A DNA stretch of 7,093 nucleotides from Bacteroidales bacterium (GCA_031272415.1 JAISTU010000103.1:1-7093); one strand, 5' to 3'; shown: positions 1 through 7,011, numbered from the stretch's first letter. The notes: generated by a model from the sequence alone, not told the origin. Program-made: numbers and translations.

Positions 1-117
1 AATACGCCGCCTGTAGCCGACCGCCGCCGCTCGCAATTGGAACAAGAGCGCGACAGTTTGCAAAATGAGTTAGACCGCGTAAATAATGAATTAAGAAGAA
101 TTGGAAATAGAAGATAA
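1..117 (+). CDS. C-terminal tail of a coiled-coil protein (5' end outside window)
   Basis: The frame starting at base 1 is open for 38 codons and ends at TAA 115-117, followed 20 nt later by the next gene. The visible tail begins with a Pro/Arg-rich stretch. It then runs into an amphipathic helix with a clean 3-4 hydrophobic spacing: L20, L24, V27, L31 and I34 of the visible part, surrounded by Glu, Arg, Asn and Gln. That is a coiled-coil ending. There is no in-frame ATG, so the start lies upstream of the window. Nothing here identifies a family. The tail resembles the coiled-coil part of the protein at 6043-7011 in style (Asp-Ser-Leu/Ile followed by heptad leucines), but this is common in coiled coils and is not proof of homology. 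Position and spacing make it a likely member of the same operon. Confidence is good that it is coding, low on what it is. Confidence 0.72.
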   Translation, partial: NTPPVADRRRSQLEQERDSLQNELDRVNNELRRIGNRR

Positions 118-137
118 TAATAAAAAAATATAAATAT

Positions 138-1151
138 ATGAATAAGACAAAATTCACTTGGGCAATAATAGTCCCCATCTTTTTAGCCGTACTTTTCGGC
201 ATTGTGTCATTTCTGGGCGCAAATTTTCTAAATATCAGCAACGATAAAGTGTGGGGAATGTCGCACACGCTCGGTTGCGTGATAATGGCAGTTGTGATTG
301 CACTCTTGCTTGGCGGAACTGCCGCTGCCGCAATCTTGCTTAAACGGACAAGCCGCAATTTCAAAACTTGCTTTATTTGGGAAGCAGTTTGCGTGATTTT
401 CTTTGTGCTGTTTGCTTGGTTTTTCGCTTCAAAAACTTCGCCATTCCCGCATTGCTTTACAGTAATGTCGCACAGGGCAGAGATTAAGGAAAAACTGCAA
501 ACAAGCATTATACAGGCAGAAAATATGTTTGCCTCGTATGAAAGTTATGCCGGCAACCGCGAGAATCTTTATAAACATAAATTAGAAAGCGTGGCGGCTG
601 CCAATGGTACAAATCCCAGCGAATACAAAGATTATGGTTTTGACGGTAGCAGCGGCGTTCCCGATGCTTCGCAGATTGAAACGAAAATGTTTACCGTTCA
701 CGCCGATTTGTTCCCTACCAATTACAGAGATACTGTCAACAGCAACGGTATTAAAGAAGTTGCTACCGAATGGTTGCAAAATGCAAAAAACGTTACCAAT
801 TCTCCTGTATGGATAATTGGCATTTCAAGCGTTGTAAATGATATTGAGAAAAAATCGAATGAATGGCTCAATACTTTGGTAACACTTTCACAAGTACGCG
901 AACAGGGCGAAGTTGCTGCCGACTTTGAATATCCGCTTGGTTTTAACGATGTGAAAACTGTTTTTTCAACACTTGAAAGTCCCAAAGGACTTGCTGTTCT
1001 ATTGGCTGTTGTGGCGTATGTGCTGATGTTGCTTGCGTATATTTTCACCAAAAGAAGTACAAAATCAACTTACGGTTTTCGTGCTTTATTTTGTGCGATT
1101 TTTTCAAAGAAAGAAAAGAAAACAAGTAATAATTTTGATATAGAATATTAA
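138..1151 (+). CDS. Four-helix membrane protein with large extracytoplasmic loop, unknown family
   Basis: This is a 337-residue integral membrane protein that I do not recognise. Hydrophobic segments lie at about residues 8-30, 43-68, 78-97 and 284-303. Basic clusters at 69-76 (K-R-x-x-R-x-x-K) and after 303 (K-R and later K-K-E-K-K) fit the positive-inside rule with both ends in the cytoplasm. The roughly 185 residues between helices 3 and 4 would then face the periplasm. This loop is mixed helical and polar, and its middle is Gly/Ser/Asn-rich (about 150-180). It shows no catalytic motif that I can name. The start at 138 is preceded by an A/T-only stretch with no Shine-Dalgarno, as usual in Bacteroidota. 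The next gene, a GTPase, begins 22 nt downstream. By inference it could be the membrane partner or sensor of that GTPase. It lacks visible features of MotA/ExbB-type proton channels, though a distant relation cannot be excluded by eye. Confidence 0.9.
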   Translation: MNKTKFTWAIIVPIFLAVLFGIVSFLGANFLNISNDKVWGMSHTLGCVIMAVVIALLLGGTAAAAILLKRTSRNFKTCFIWEAVCVIFFVLFAWFFASKTSPFPHCFTVMSHRAEIKEKLQTSIIQAENMFASYESYAGNRENLYKHKLESVAAANGTNPSEYKDYGFDGSSGVPDASQIETKMFTVHADLFPTNYRDTVNSNGIKEVATEWLQNAKNVTNSPVWIIGISSVVNDIEKKSNEWLNTLVTLSQVREQGEVAADFEYPLGFNDVKTVFSTLESPKGLAVLLAVVAYVLMLLAYIFTKRSTKSTYGFRALFCAIFSKKEKKTSNNFDIEY

Positions 1152-1173
1152 CAGTAAAATTTTAATATACAAT

Positions 1174-2532
1174 ATGGAATTGAAAGAAATCATAAATAGA
1201 TTAGAAGATTTAAGCGCTGCAGATATAGTGAATTATCTCTGCGAAAACAATATGTCATTTGAAAATTTTTCAGATGCTGTAAAAAAAGCAGGAGGTTGGG
1301 ACTCTGCCGAAAAACGCAAAAACGTTCAAGCATTGATAAGGCAAAAAGACAATGATGCCTACAATGTGGCTGTGGCTACTAACACAGTAGAGGCATATCA
1401 AACGTATATATCATTCTATCCTAACGGCAACCACGTAGTTGAGGCACAAGAAAAATTTCAGGCACTAAACGAGGTACTAAAAGCAGAAAAAACTCAACGA
1501 AAAGAACGCGCAAATATGCTACAAAAAATAAAAGCAGACATAAATGAATACACGCCCGACGAAATTATAGAAAAATTAAGCAGCGAAGTGTTAGATGAAT
1601 TATGTTATGAATTGGGCATTGATGTCCAAATGATTAGAGATTATAAAGAACCTCCTTTGAGATTCAACGACATTCCGCAAAACGAAAAAGATGTGCCGGA
1701 AGGTTATACCGATGTTTTCTTTTGGGGCATACCTTCTTCTGGAAAAACTTGTGCTTTGTCGGCAATATTCAATACCATAAAAAAGGATTTTTCGATGGAA
1801 GCACCTGATTGTGAGAAAAAATTTGGAGCAACCTACCGTGACAGTTTAGTAGGCATATTCAATAAAGATTGCGGTTATTTACCCGGTCGTACCAATCAGG
1901 ACAGGACTCAATATATGCCGTTTCTGTTTTATAAAAGAGGTGAAACGAAGAAACGAAAAATATCATTCTTTGAGTTGAGCGGCGAGGTTTTCAAATACTT
2001 TTATGAAGTAGCAAACAATGCTGAAATTATTGATGATTACAGTCGTGATGATATTGAGAAATCGTTTAGAACATTAAAATTACTTCTCAACAGTAACAAT
2101 CAGAAAATACATTTTTTCTTTATTGATTACAATCAGGAAACGAAACATACCACAGACGACAATAATCTTACGCAAGGCAATTATTTAGAAGCCGCAGCAA
2201 CCTATTTTCGCGACAACAAAGATATTCTCAAAAAGCGCACCGATGCTGTTTATGTAATTGTTACCAAATCAGACGAAATAAAAGGCAGTAACAGAGGTGA
2301 AAGCGCAAAAGCGTTTTTAAATGACAATTTCGGCTCTTTTATGGATGTACTGAAAAATCAATGCAAGAAAAATGATGTTGAGTTTAAGGTAAAACTGTTT
2401 TCTATCGGAGATGTGTATTTCAAAAAAATATGCAAAATAGACCGTTCTTATTCAACCGCTATTATCAACGATTTGTTAAAACGAGTTAAACCAGTAAGTA
2501 ATAGTTGGGGTAGTAAATTTTTTAATAATTAA
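1174..2532 (+). CDS. Divergent TRAFAC-like P-loop GTPase with TPR-like N-terminal region
   Basis: A 452-residue soluble protein with no signal peptide or membrane helix, so expected to be cytosolic. The GTPase domain spans about 178-440. Walker A is G185-I-P-S-S-G-K191-T192, after a short hydrophobic strand. A likely switch I lies at L236-P-G-R-T240. The G3 position reads F-F-E267-L-S-G270-E, with Glu where D-x-x-G is normal. A strand ending I-D318 precedes the G4 motif T364-K-S-D367, which indicates guanine specificity. F-S410-I-G is a candidate G5. The N-terminus has an acidic helical part (1-55) and one TPR-like helical hairpin at about 61-98 (A-Y...N-T-x-E-A-Y...Y-P-N-G). A charged helix (100-122) and a second helical unit (125-157) follow. 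The G1 and G4 motifs make the GTPase call firm. TRAFAC placement, and relation to the GTPases of predicted GTPase-associated conflict systems, is inference. It begins 22 nt after a membrane-protein gene and ends 5 nt before the large single-pass protein, its probable partner. Confidence 0.93.
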   Translation: MELKEIINRLEDLSAADIVNYLCENNMSFENFSDAVKKAGGWDSAEKRKNVQALIRQKDNDAYNVAVATNTVEAYQTYISFYPNGNHVVEAQEKFQALNEVLKAEKTQRKERANMLQKIKADINEYTPDEIIEKLSSEVLDELCYELGIDVQMIRDYKEPPLRFNDIPQNEKDVPEGYTDVFFWGIPSSGKTCALSAIFNTIKKDFSMEAPDCEKKFGATYRDSLVGIFNKDCGYLPGRTNQDRTQYMPFLFYKRGETKKRKISFFELSGEVFKYFYEVANNAEIIDDYSRDDIEKSFRTLKLLLNSNNQKIHFFFIDYNQETKHTTDDNNLTQGNYLEAAATYFRDNKDILKKRTDAVYVIVTKSDEIKGSNRGESAKAFLNDNFGSFMDVLKNQCKKNDVEFKVKLFSIGDVYFKKICKIDRSYSTAIINDLLKRVKPVSNSWGSKFFNN

Positions 2533-2537
2533 AAAAA

Positions 2538-5093
2538 ATGGATATAGTAGTACACGGAACAAAAGGTGGGCGTAAAATCTTTACCCCTCAAAAAATATCA
2601 GGATTGCTTGATGTTACAGCCGATGGTGCGAAGGCAACCGCGATAGGTCAGCAGGCGTATAGTATTCGTTTTACAGCAGGAAATACGATTTTCTCAAAAT
2701 ACAAAATCATTCGCGATGTTCGTGGCGACAAGCGTACCGGTTTTGTTGGCTTTTCGCTGTCGATACCAAACAACAAAAAACTGTCTGGCACAGAAATTAT
2801 CACTGTTTTAGATAAGGTTTCGGACGAATACAGTCAGACATATATTGTTGATAATAACCTGAATGAAGTAACTGAAAATTGGGCATTTCTCAACAGTATC
2901 TCCAACGAATACGATACAAAACTGCATCCTGCAGACGATGACGAAAATATGCAATCGGGCAACAAAGACGATGCCTTTATTTATTTCAAAGACACTGCCA
3001 AACTGCAAAAGTATTTCGATGCACCCTATCAGGACGAATACACACTTTACCGCCAAATTCTTTTTATTGATAACGCACTGAAAGATAAGCCCGAAAATCC
3101 GCTGAATGCTTTACGTCATTCGGAAAACGATTTGACAGGCAAAATTGATTTGGAAAATCCAAAATACAAATTGCTTTTCAATCAAAATGCCAAAGGCGGA
3201 GTGCGAATAGAAGTAAAAGTAAATGGCAGTCCCCGCTCAAATAAAAATAAAATTCGCCGGAAAAATGAACTGCAAATTACTTGGTCGAAACAGTATTATA
3301 AAACTAAAACACAAACGGGAAAATGGGACGCAATTGGCAGTGAGTTCTTAATCGTTGATGATAAGGAAGAAACTGTTACAATAAGGGAAATTGATTTAGA
3401 CCCCGAAACCAAACCTATTCATTTTGATGTTTCGACAAAAAAAGACAACGTAAAAATTACCAATGCCGAAATACAAATTGATACTCAACCTTGGCAGCAA
3501 AGAGCAGAATACACTTTTAAAGCCGAGGAACTTGGCAGAGAGCATAAAATTTCTGCCCGCAAAGGCGATAATCTTTTTTCCGATGTAGAAAAAATAACGC
3601 CAAAAAAATTTACAGACACTTCACTTACTTTGCAATTGATTGAAAAAAAAGTGGTAAAAATTGTTGTTACCGAAGCCGAAGGCGAGGAAAATAATGTATT
3701 AGATTTTAAAGTTTGGGTAAGTGAAGGTAAATGTTCTACAGAAAAAGTGAGTGAAATCACATTTACAGACGAAGAGATAGACAAGACATATAATATCACC
3801 GTTGAAAAAGACGGATTTGTTCGTTCAGAACAAAAATCTTATTGTCCGAAAATTGGTGAAAATACTATCTATTTTAAACTCAAAAAAGGAGATAAAACAA
3901 AAAATAATATGAATTACAAAGTTAGCGCAGGCAAACACGGTAATTTAAAAGACGGAAACGACTATTATTCAAACAATAAATCCGGCTCTGATGTTAAGGA
4001 TAAAATTGTACCTAAAAAAGGATACGAATTTACAGCATTTGAATTGCAAGGTAACACACTCATTGCCCAATACCGCAAAAAAGAGCCGTTTTATAAACAA
4101 TCAAAATTCTTTGCAACTGTTTTTGTTTTATTAGTATTATCAGGTCTCGGATTGGTCCTTTGGCGTTTGTATTCTGAAAAAGAGAAGGAAAAGAAAAAGT
4201 TGCTTACTGATAAACAAATAACCGCGTATGTTGTTGACGATTCGCTTTTTGTTGAAAAATTGCATGAATATAAGAAACAATGGGAAAAACGCGAAAACGA
4301 TTTTATAAAGTCCAGCGGTGGAATCTTTGGCGGGGAACCAGATTCCAGCCAATGGAAAAAAGTTTGGAAACCCACTTATGACAGTATTGCACTTGCATTG
4401 AAAAAACGGGAACTTATCAACAAAAAAGACTTTGCAGGCTTGCGAAATCTGCACTACTCAAAGCAACAAGAACAGTTCAAACTTGCAATAGAAAAAATTG
4501 ACAGCGCTAAATATGAAAAAGTTAGAGAAAAACTTGGTGATAATATTTCTGATTGGACGTTAACACGAATTGCGGATTCTGTAACGGCTGTTCTTAATTC
4601 AAAAGAAAAAAATGCAAACACAAAACAGTCCAAAGAAGGTAAAAAGGAAGAAAAGAAAGTCGAGCAGAAAAAAGAAGATATGGACAAACTCGTAGAAAAT
4701 CAGGCGGAACTGCCAAAGTCGCAAAAAACAAACCCTGTAGTATCGCATGTTGATTCTCAAAATAAAACTTCCGAAATTATCGCTTACATAAGAGGTAATG
4801 AGTTAAAAAAACAAACACTGAATCAGTATTTACAAGATGTAGGCAGCAATTCTACACTCAAAACAAGTATCAAGTTATGTTTGGAATTTTGGAATTTAGA
4901 TGGTACGAAAAACAATTCTTATTCTTCTTTTCAACAGAAAATACGCGAAGATAAAAATTTGCAAAACAGCGAATTAAAAGACTTTGTTGATAAAATGTGT
5001 AGCAAAGATTGCCCTAAATATCTAAAAGAAGTGCCTGGAAACAGCGCAATTTCAACATTAACACAACTTAAAAATAAATTAAAAAATGAATAA
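2538..5093 (+). CDS. Large single-pass membrane protein, possible GTPase-associated partner
   Basis: This 851-residue mosaic protein is not a family I can name. Residues 1-115 form an alpha/beta domain opening with V-V-H6-G-T-K-G-G and containing R66-T-G-F-V-G-F-S. This recalls the N-terminal domain of GTPase-associated protein 1 type partners, a weak by-eye resemblance. Residues 205-450 look like three successive beta-sandwich segments, two of them PEGA-like (about 290-370 and 371-449). About 458-514 resembles an InlB-B/Listeria-Bacteroides-type repeat (G-Y-E-F-T-A-F). A single membrane helix spans 524-543, followed by a Lys/Glu-rich flank. The C-terminal half is helical, with a highly charged linker (688-730) and a final helical domain (740-851) carrying a cluster of cysteines (C821, C825). 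No signal peptide is present, so the N-terminal half is probably cytoplasmic beside the GTPase, but the basic flank after the helix makes the topology ambiguous. The gene starts 5 nt after the GTPase stop and overlaps the next gene by 8 nt, which implies coupled expression. Confidence 0.92.
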   Translation: MDIVVHGTKGGRKIFTPQKISGLLDVTADGAKATAIGQQAYSIRFTAGNTIFSKYKIIRDVRGDKRTGFVGFSLSIPNNKKLSGTEIITVLDKVSDEYSQTYIVDNNLNEVTENWAFLNSISNEYDTKLHPADDDENMQSGNKDDAFIYFKDTAKLQKYFDAPYQDEYTLYRQILFIDNALKDKPENPLNALRHSENDLTGKIDLENPKYKLLFNQNAKGGVRIEVKVNGSPRSNKNKIRRKNELQITWSKQYYKTKTQTGKWDAIGSEFLIVDDKEETVTIREIDLDPETKPIHFDVSTKKDNVKITNAEIQIDTQPWQQRAEYTFKAEELGREHKISARKGDNLFSDVEKITPKKFTDTSLTLQLIEKKVVKIVVTEAEGEENNVLDFKVWVSEGKCSTEKVSEITFTDEEIDKTYNITVEKDGFVRSEQKSYCPKIGENTIYFKLKKGDKTKNNMNYKVSAGKHGNLKDGNDYYSNNKSGSDVKDKIVPKKGYEFTAFELQGNTLIAQYRKKEPFYKQSKFFATVFVLLVLSGLGLVLWRLYSEKEKEKKKLLTDKQITAYVVDDSLFVEKLHEYKKQWEKRENDFIKSSGGIFGGEPDSSQWKKVWKPTYDSIALALKKRELINKKDFAGLRNLHYSKQQEQFKLAIEKIDSAKYEKVREKLGDNISDWTLTRIADSVTAVLNSKEKNANTKQSKEGKKEEKKVEQKKEDMDKLVENQAELPKSQKTNPVVSHVDSQNKTSEIIAYIRGNELKKQTLNQYLQDVGSNSTLKTSIKLCLEFWNLDGTKNNSYSSFQQKIREDKNLQNSELKDFVDKMCSKDCPKYLKEVPGNSAISTLTQLKNKLKNE
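5086..5093 (+). other. 8-nt gene overlap (start inside the upstream gene's last codons)
   Basis: The sequence ATGAATAA holds the start codon of the anchored protein (5086-5088) and the TAA stop of the 851-residue protein (5091-5093) in a different frame. Such overlaps usually reflect translational coupling of products needed together. No Shine-Dalgarno precedes it; the upstream sequence is A-rich. The alternative ATG at 5098 would abolish the overlap, so the coupling claim depends on which start is used. Confidence 0.6.
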
Positions 5094-6030
5094 AAAAATG
5101 AATAAATTAAAAGTAATAATTTTAATAGCAGCAGTAACAGTGGCTGTCGCAGTAGGCATCGCAATTATGCTGTCAGGGCTTGGCAAACAAAAGGAAATAT
5201 CGTTGCCGAAAAATCAGTTTACTGCAAAAATTGAGCAGGAAATCGAGCAACTGAAGGCGAAGCCCGACAACAAGTTTTGCCAGGACTTTTACAAAGAAGT
5301 TGCCTACCACATTAACGATTTCTATAAACAGAATCGTTTCGGAACAAACCAGTCGGAAAATGACCAGTGGAAAGAAAATTTCGATAAAATCCTATATTCC
5401 ACTTATGCTGAAAAGTTTATCAATCAGACATTTGTGGTTTTGCGTGGCTCGGCGTGGAATACTGATGACCTGAAATTTATTCAGGCAGAAAAGAATGAAT
5501 TGAAAAAGTCGAAACTGCTTGTCGCAGGAAGTCCTGTGGACAAGAGTTTTTCAATAATTCAGACGGCGCTGAACAAGTACGGCGAAATAGTCGGCTTTAT
5601 ATCGCAATGTAAAGGATATGGCTATTCAGGTACGGTTCTTTCCGACCGTTTTCCGATTGCAGAGGTGCAGAGTAAAATTTCCCGTGCTGTAACTTTGCGC
5701 AGCAACCGTTTGGAAAACGAGTATGTGAACAATTGCGCCCGGTTGCACGACGAATTGAAAATATGTCCAAAATGGTTGTTTGATGCGCATATAAAGTATT
5801 TGAGCAATAAAATCGGCAACTGGTCGGGGCTGTATTCCAACTACAATTCGCAAAAGGAGTACAAAGAACTGCTTTACGACAAGTTAAAAGCGGAAATCGA
5901 CTTGCTCGACAACAGCGTCTATATAGATATAGGCGAAAGCGTTGTGGACAGGGAATACGACCAATTAAAAGCAAAATTGGACAGCGACAGCCGCGCTGCA
6001 TATAATTATTTTAGCAATAAAACAAATTAA
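5086..6030 (+). CDS. N-terminally membrane-anchored helical protein, unknown family
   Basis: A 314-residue protein with a basic N-terminus (MNKKMNKLK) followed by a hydrophobic helix at about 8-31. There is no lipobox cysteine and no clear signal-peptidase site, so it is read as an uncleaved anchor with residues 35-314 on the outer side of the inner membrane. The soluble part is mostly helical, with scattered Trp and Tyr (W95, W124, W230, W246) and cysteines at 65, 175, 217 and 227. I recognise no domain. Residues around 77-100 (N-D-F-Y-K...D-Q-W-K) resemble residues 587-608 of the upstream protein (N-D-F-I-K...S-Q-W-K), possibly a shared fold. The ATG at 5086 overlaps the upstream stop codon; a second in-frame ATG at 5098 would shorten the protein by four residues and remove the overlap. 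GC content looks higher than in the preceding gene. Its role is unknown; the operon position suggests a structural envelope component. Confidence 0.9.
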   Translation: MNKKMNKLKVIILIAAVTVAVAVGIAIMLSGLGKQKEISLPKNQFTAKIEQEIEQLKAKPDNKFCQDFYKEVAYHINDFYKQNRFGTNQSENDQWKENFDKILYSTYAEKFINQTFVVLRGSAWNTDDLKFIQAEKNELKKSKLLVAGSPVDKSFSIIQTALNKYGEIVGFISQCKGYGYSGTVLSDRFPIAEVQSKISRAVTLRSNRLENEYVNNCARLHDELKICPKWLFDAHIKYLSNKIGNWSGLYSNYNSQKEYKELLYDKLKAEIDLLDNSVYIDIGESVVDREYDQLKAKLDSDSRAAYNYFSNKTN

Positions 6031-6042
6031 AAAATAAACGAT

Positions 6043-7011
6043 ATGAAAAAAATACTTGTATCAACACTGATTTTTTGCGGTATCTGTTCTGCGTATTCCC
6101 AAAACATATCGCTTGATAAAAAGGATTACGACAAAATGATTCAAGAAACCGACAGTATAAAAAAGGAACTGGTGCAGGCAAGTAAAACGTATCAGAGCAG
6201 TATAATACAGAAGGATGATACAATAAAACTGCTGCGCAAAGAAGCGGACGAGAAGAAGAAAGATTTTGACAAACAACTTCAAACAAAATCCGATTCAATA
6301 AAACGGCTGCACAAAGAGTTGGACGGGTTGAAAGAATCTAAGTCGAAGAAGAAAGAGTTCGACAAACAACTCCAAACAAAATCCGACTCAATAAACTTGC
6401 TTAAAACTCAATTGTCTGATGAAAAACAAAAAGGCAGACGGTCGGCAAACGAAGAAAGAGAACGAGGCAAAAGCGAGGCATTGTCATCGGTCGTAAGCAC
6501 CTATAAAAATTCGCGGTTTGACAACTTAATCCGCAGTTCTTCAAAAGAATCCGTGCAGCGAGACAAACAACTTGTCGGTGACAATCCGGAAATAAAAACT
6601 ACGCTTGATGATTTGTATAAATATTTTAACGCCAAAGAATTATTGTCGAAAAAATATGACGAATCCCGCGTAAGAGATGCCCAAAAGCAGTTGGAGCAGG
6701 TAAAACAAAAATCGGAAAACATAGACAAACTGAAAGAAACGCTTGGAAATTTTCAAACCTTTAACGAGGGGATGAAAGAAACGGTTAAAAAAATCGTTGA
6801 TTTGGACAACAGGGAAACCGTTGAAGGAATGAGCGATGAGATAAGGCAAAAGAAGTTCAATAAAATACTTGCGGAAATTTCTGCCTATATTTTCAACTAC
6901 GATTTCAATTTTTCGGACTATCCGTATCTGTCGGATATTTTGCTCGAAATTTTTAAACGCAAGCAGCCTGACGCCGATGCAAATATTAGCGACTTATTAC
7001 AAAAATTATAA
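6043..7011 (+). CDS. Secreted coiled-coil protein with internal duplication, unknown family
   Basis: A 322-residue exported protein. The signal peptide is clear: M-K-K, a hydrophobic core at 4-15, and a probable cut after A17-Y-S19, leaving Q20 as the first mature residue. Two cysteines lie in the hydrophobic core (C12, C15), but neither has a proper lipobox, so a lipoprotein is unlikely. Residues 25-145 are almost wholly charged helix with heptad-like spacing, and D-S-I/D-T-I followed by leucines recurs four times (from about 37, 59, 84 and 115). Two of these lie in a near-perfect 16-residue duplication, 71-86 and 102-117. The rest is helical, with a second coiled-coil stretch (about 208-235) and a more globular, aromatic C-terminus (271-305, many Phe/Tyr). 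It would act in the periplasm or at the outer membrane, perhaps as a spacer or scaffold. The start lies 12 nt after the preceding stop and the next exported gene begins 11 nt after its own stop. Confidence 0.92.
   Translation: MKKILVSTLIFCGICSAYSQNISLDKKDYDKMIQETDSIKKELVQASKTYQSSIIQKDDTIKLLRKEADEKKKDFDKQLQTKSDSIKRLHKELDGLKESKSKKKEFDKQLQTKSDSINLLKTQLSDEKQKGRRSANEERERGKSEALSSVVSTYKNSRFDNLIRSSSKESVQRDKQLVGDNPEIKTTLDDLYKYFNAKELLSKKYDESRVRDAQKQLEQVKQKSENIDKLKETLGNFQTFNEGMKETVKKIVDLDNRETVEGMSDEIRQKKFNKILAEISAYIFNYDFNFSDYPYLSDILLEIFKRKQPDADANISDLLQKL
6252..6302 (+). repeat. Direct repeat, copy 1 (51 bp, inside coiled-coil gene)
   Basis: First copy of an imperfect direct repeat whose second copy lies exactly 93 bp (31 codons) downstream. 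The copies match at 47 of 51 bases by my count. Three of the four differences are synonymous (TTT/TTC, CTT/CTC, GAT/GAC) and one changes Asp to Glu. The encoded core is K-K-K-D-F-D-K-Q-L-Q-T-K-S-D-S-I. It is an in-frame duplication within the coiled coil. Confidence 0.9.
6345..6395 (+). repeat. Direct repeat, copy 2 (51 bp, inside coiled-coil gene)
   Basis: Second copy of the 51-bp in-frame repeat, 93 bp after the first. The protein core differs from copy 1 only by Glu in place of Asp. After the repeat the two copies diverge at once (I-K-R versus I-N-L), so the duplicated unit has been conserved more tightly than its surroundings or is the more recent part. Confidence 0.9.

Noticed and set aside
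722..1051. Antisense open frame of 109 codons
   Set aside because: It is fully covered by the 4-TM protein gene, whose membrane topology and composition are convincing. No independent evidence supports it.
1152..1173. Promoter or terminator between the 4-TM protein and the GTPase
   Set aside because: The 22-nt gap is AT-rich but has no TTTG/TAnnTTTG pair and no stem-loop with a T-run; it is too short for both elements.
2538..2580. Glycine-rich G-T-K-G-G-R-K near the start of the 851-residue protein as a P-loop
   Set aside because: It lacks the G-K-S/T ending and the G-x4-GK spacing, so it is not a nucleotide-binding Walker A motif.
4091..4454. Two overlapping antisense frames with Phe/Ser-rich, membrane-like translations
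   Set aside because: The hydrophobic look is the reverse complement of a Lys/Glu-rich (AAA/GAA) coding region, where TTT/TTC codons appear on the other strand.
4600..4720. Lys/Glu-rich stretch of the 851-residue protein as a low-complexity frameshift or assembly artefact
   Set aside because: The frame stays open with normal codon variety on both sides and the C-terminal domain continues, so it reads as a genuine charged linker.
5597..6001. Antisense open frame of 134 codons, Cys/Arg-rich
   Set aside because: It lies wholly within the anchored-protein gene on the opposite strand, has an atypical composition, and has no start context or operon logic. It is a shadow of the real gene.
6070..6105. 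Lipobox in the signal peptide of the secreted coiled-coil protein
   Set aside because: The cysteines at residues 12 and 15 are preceded by Phe and Ile at the -1 position instead of Gly/Ala/Ser, and a good A-x-S signal-peptidase I site follows.
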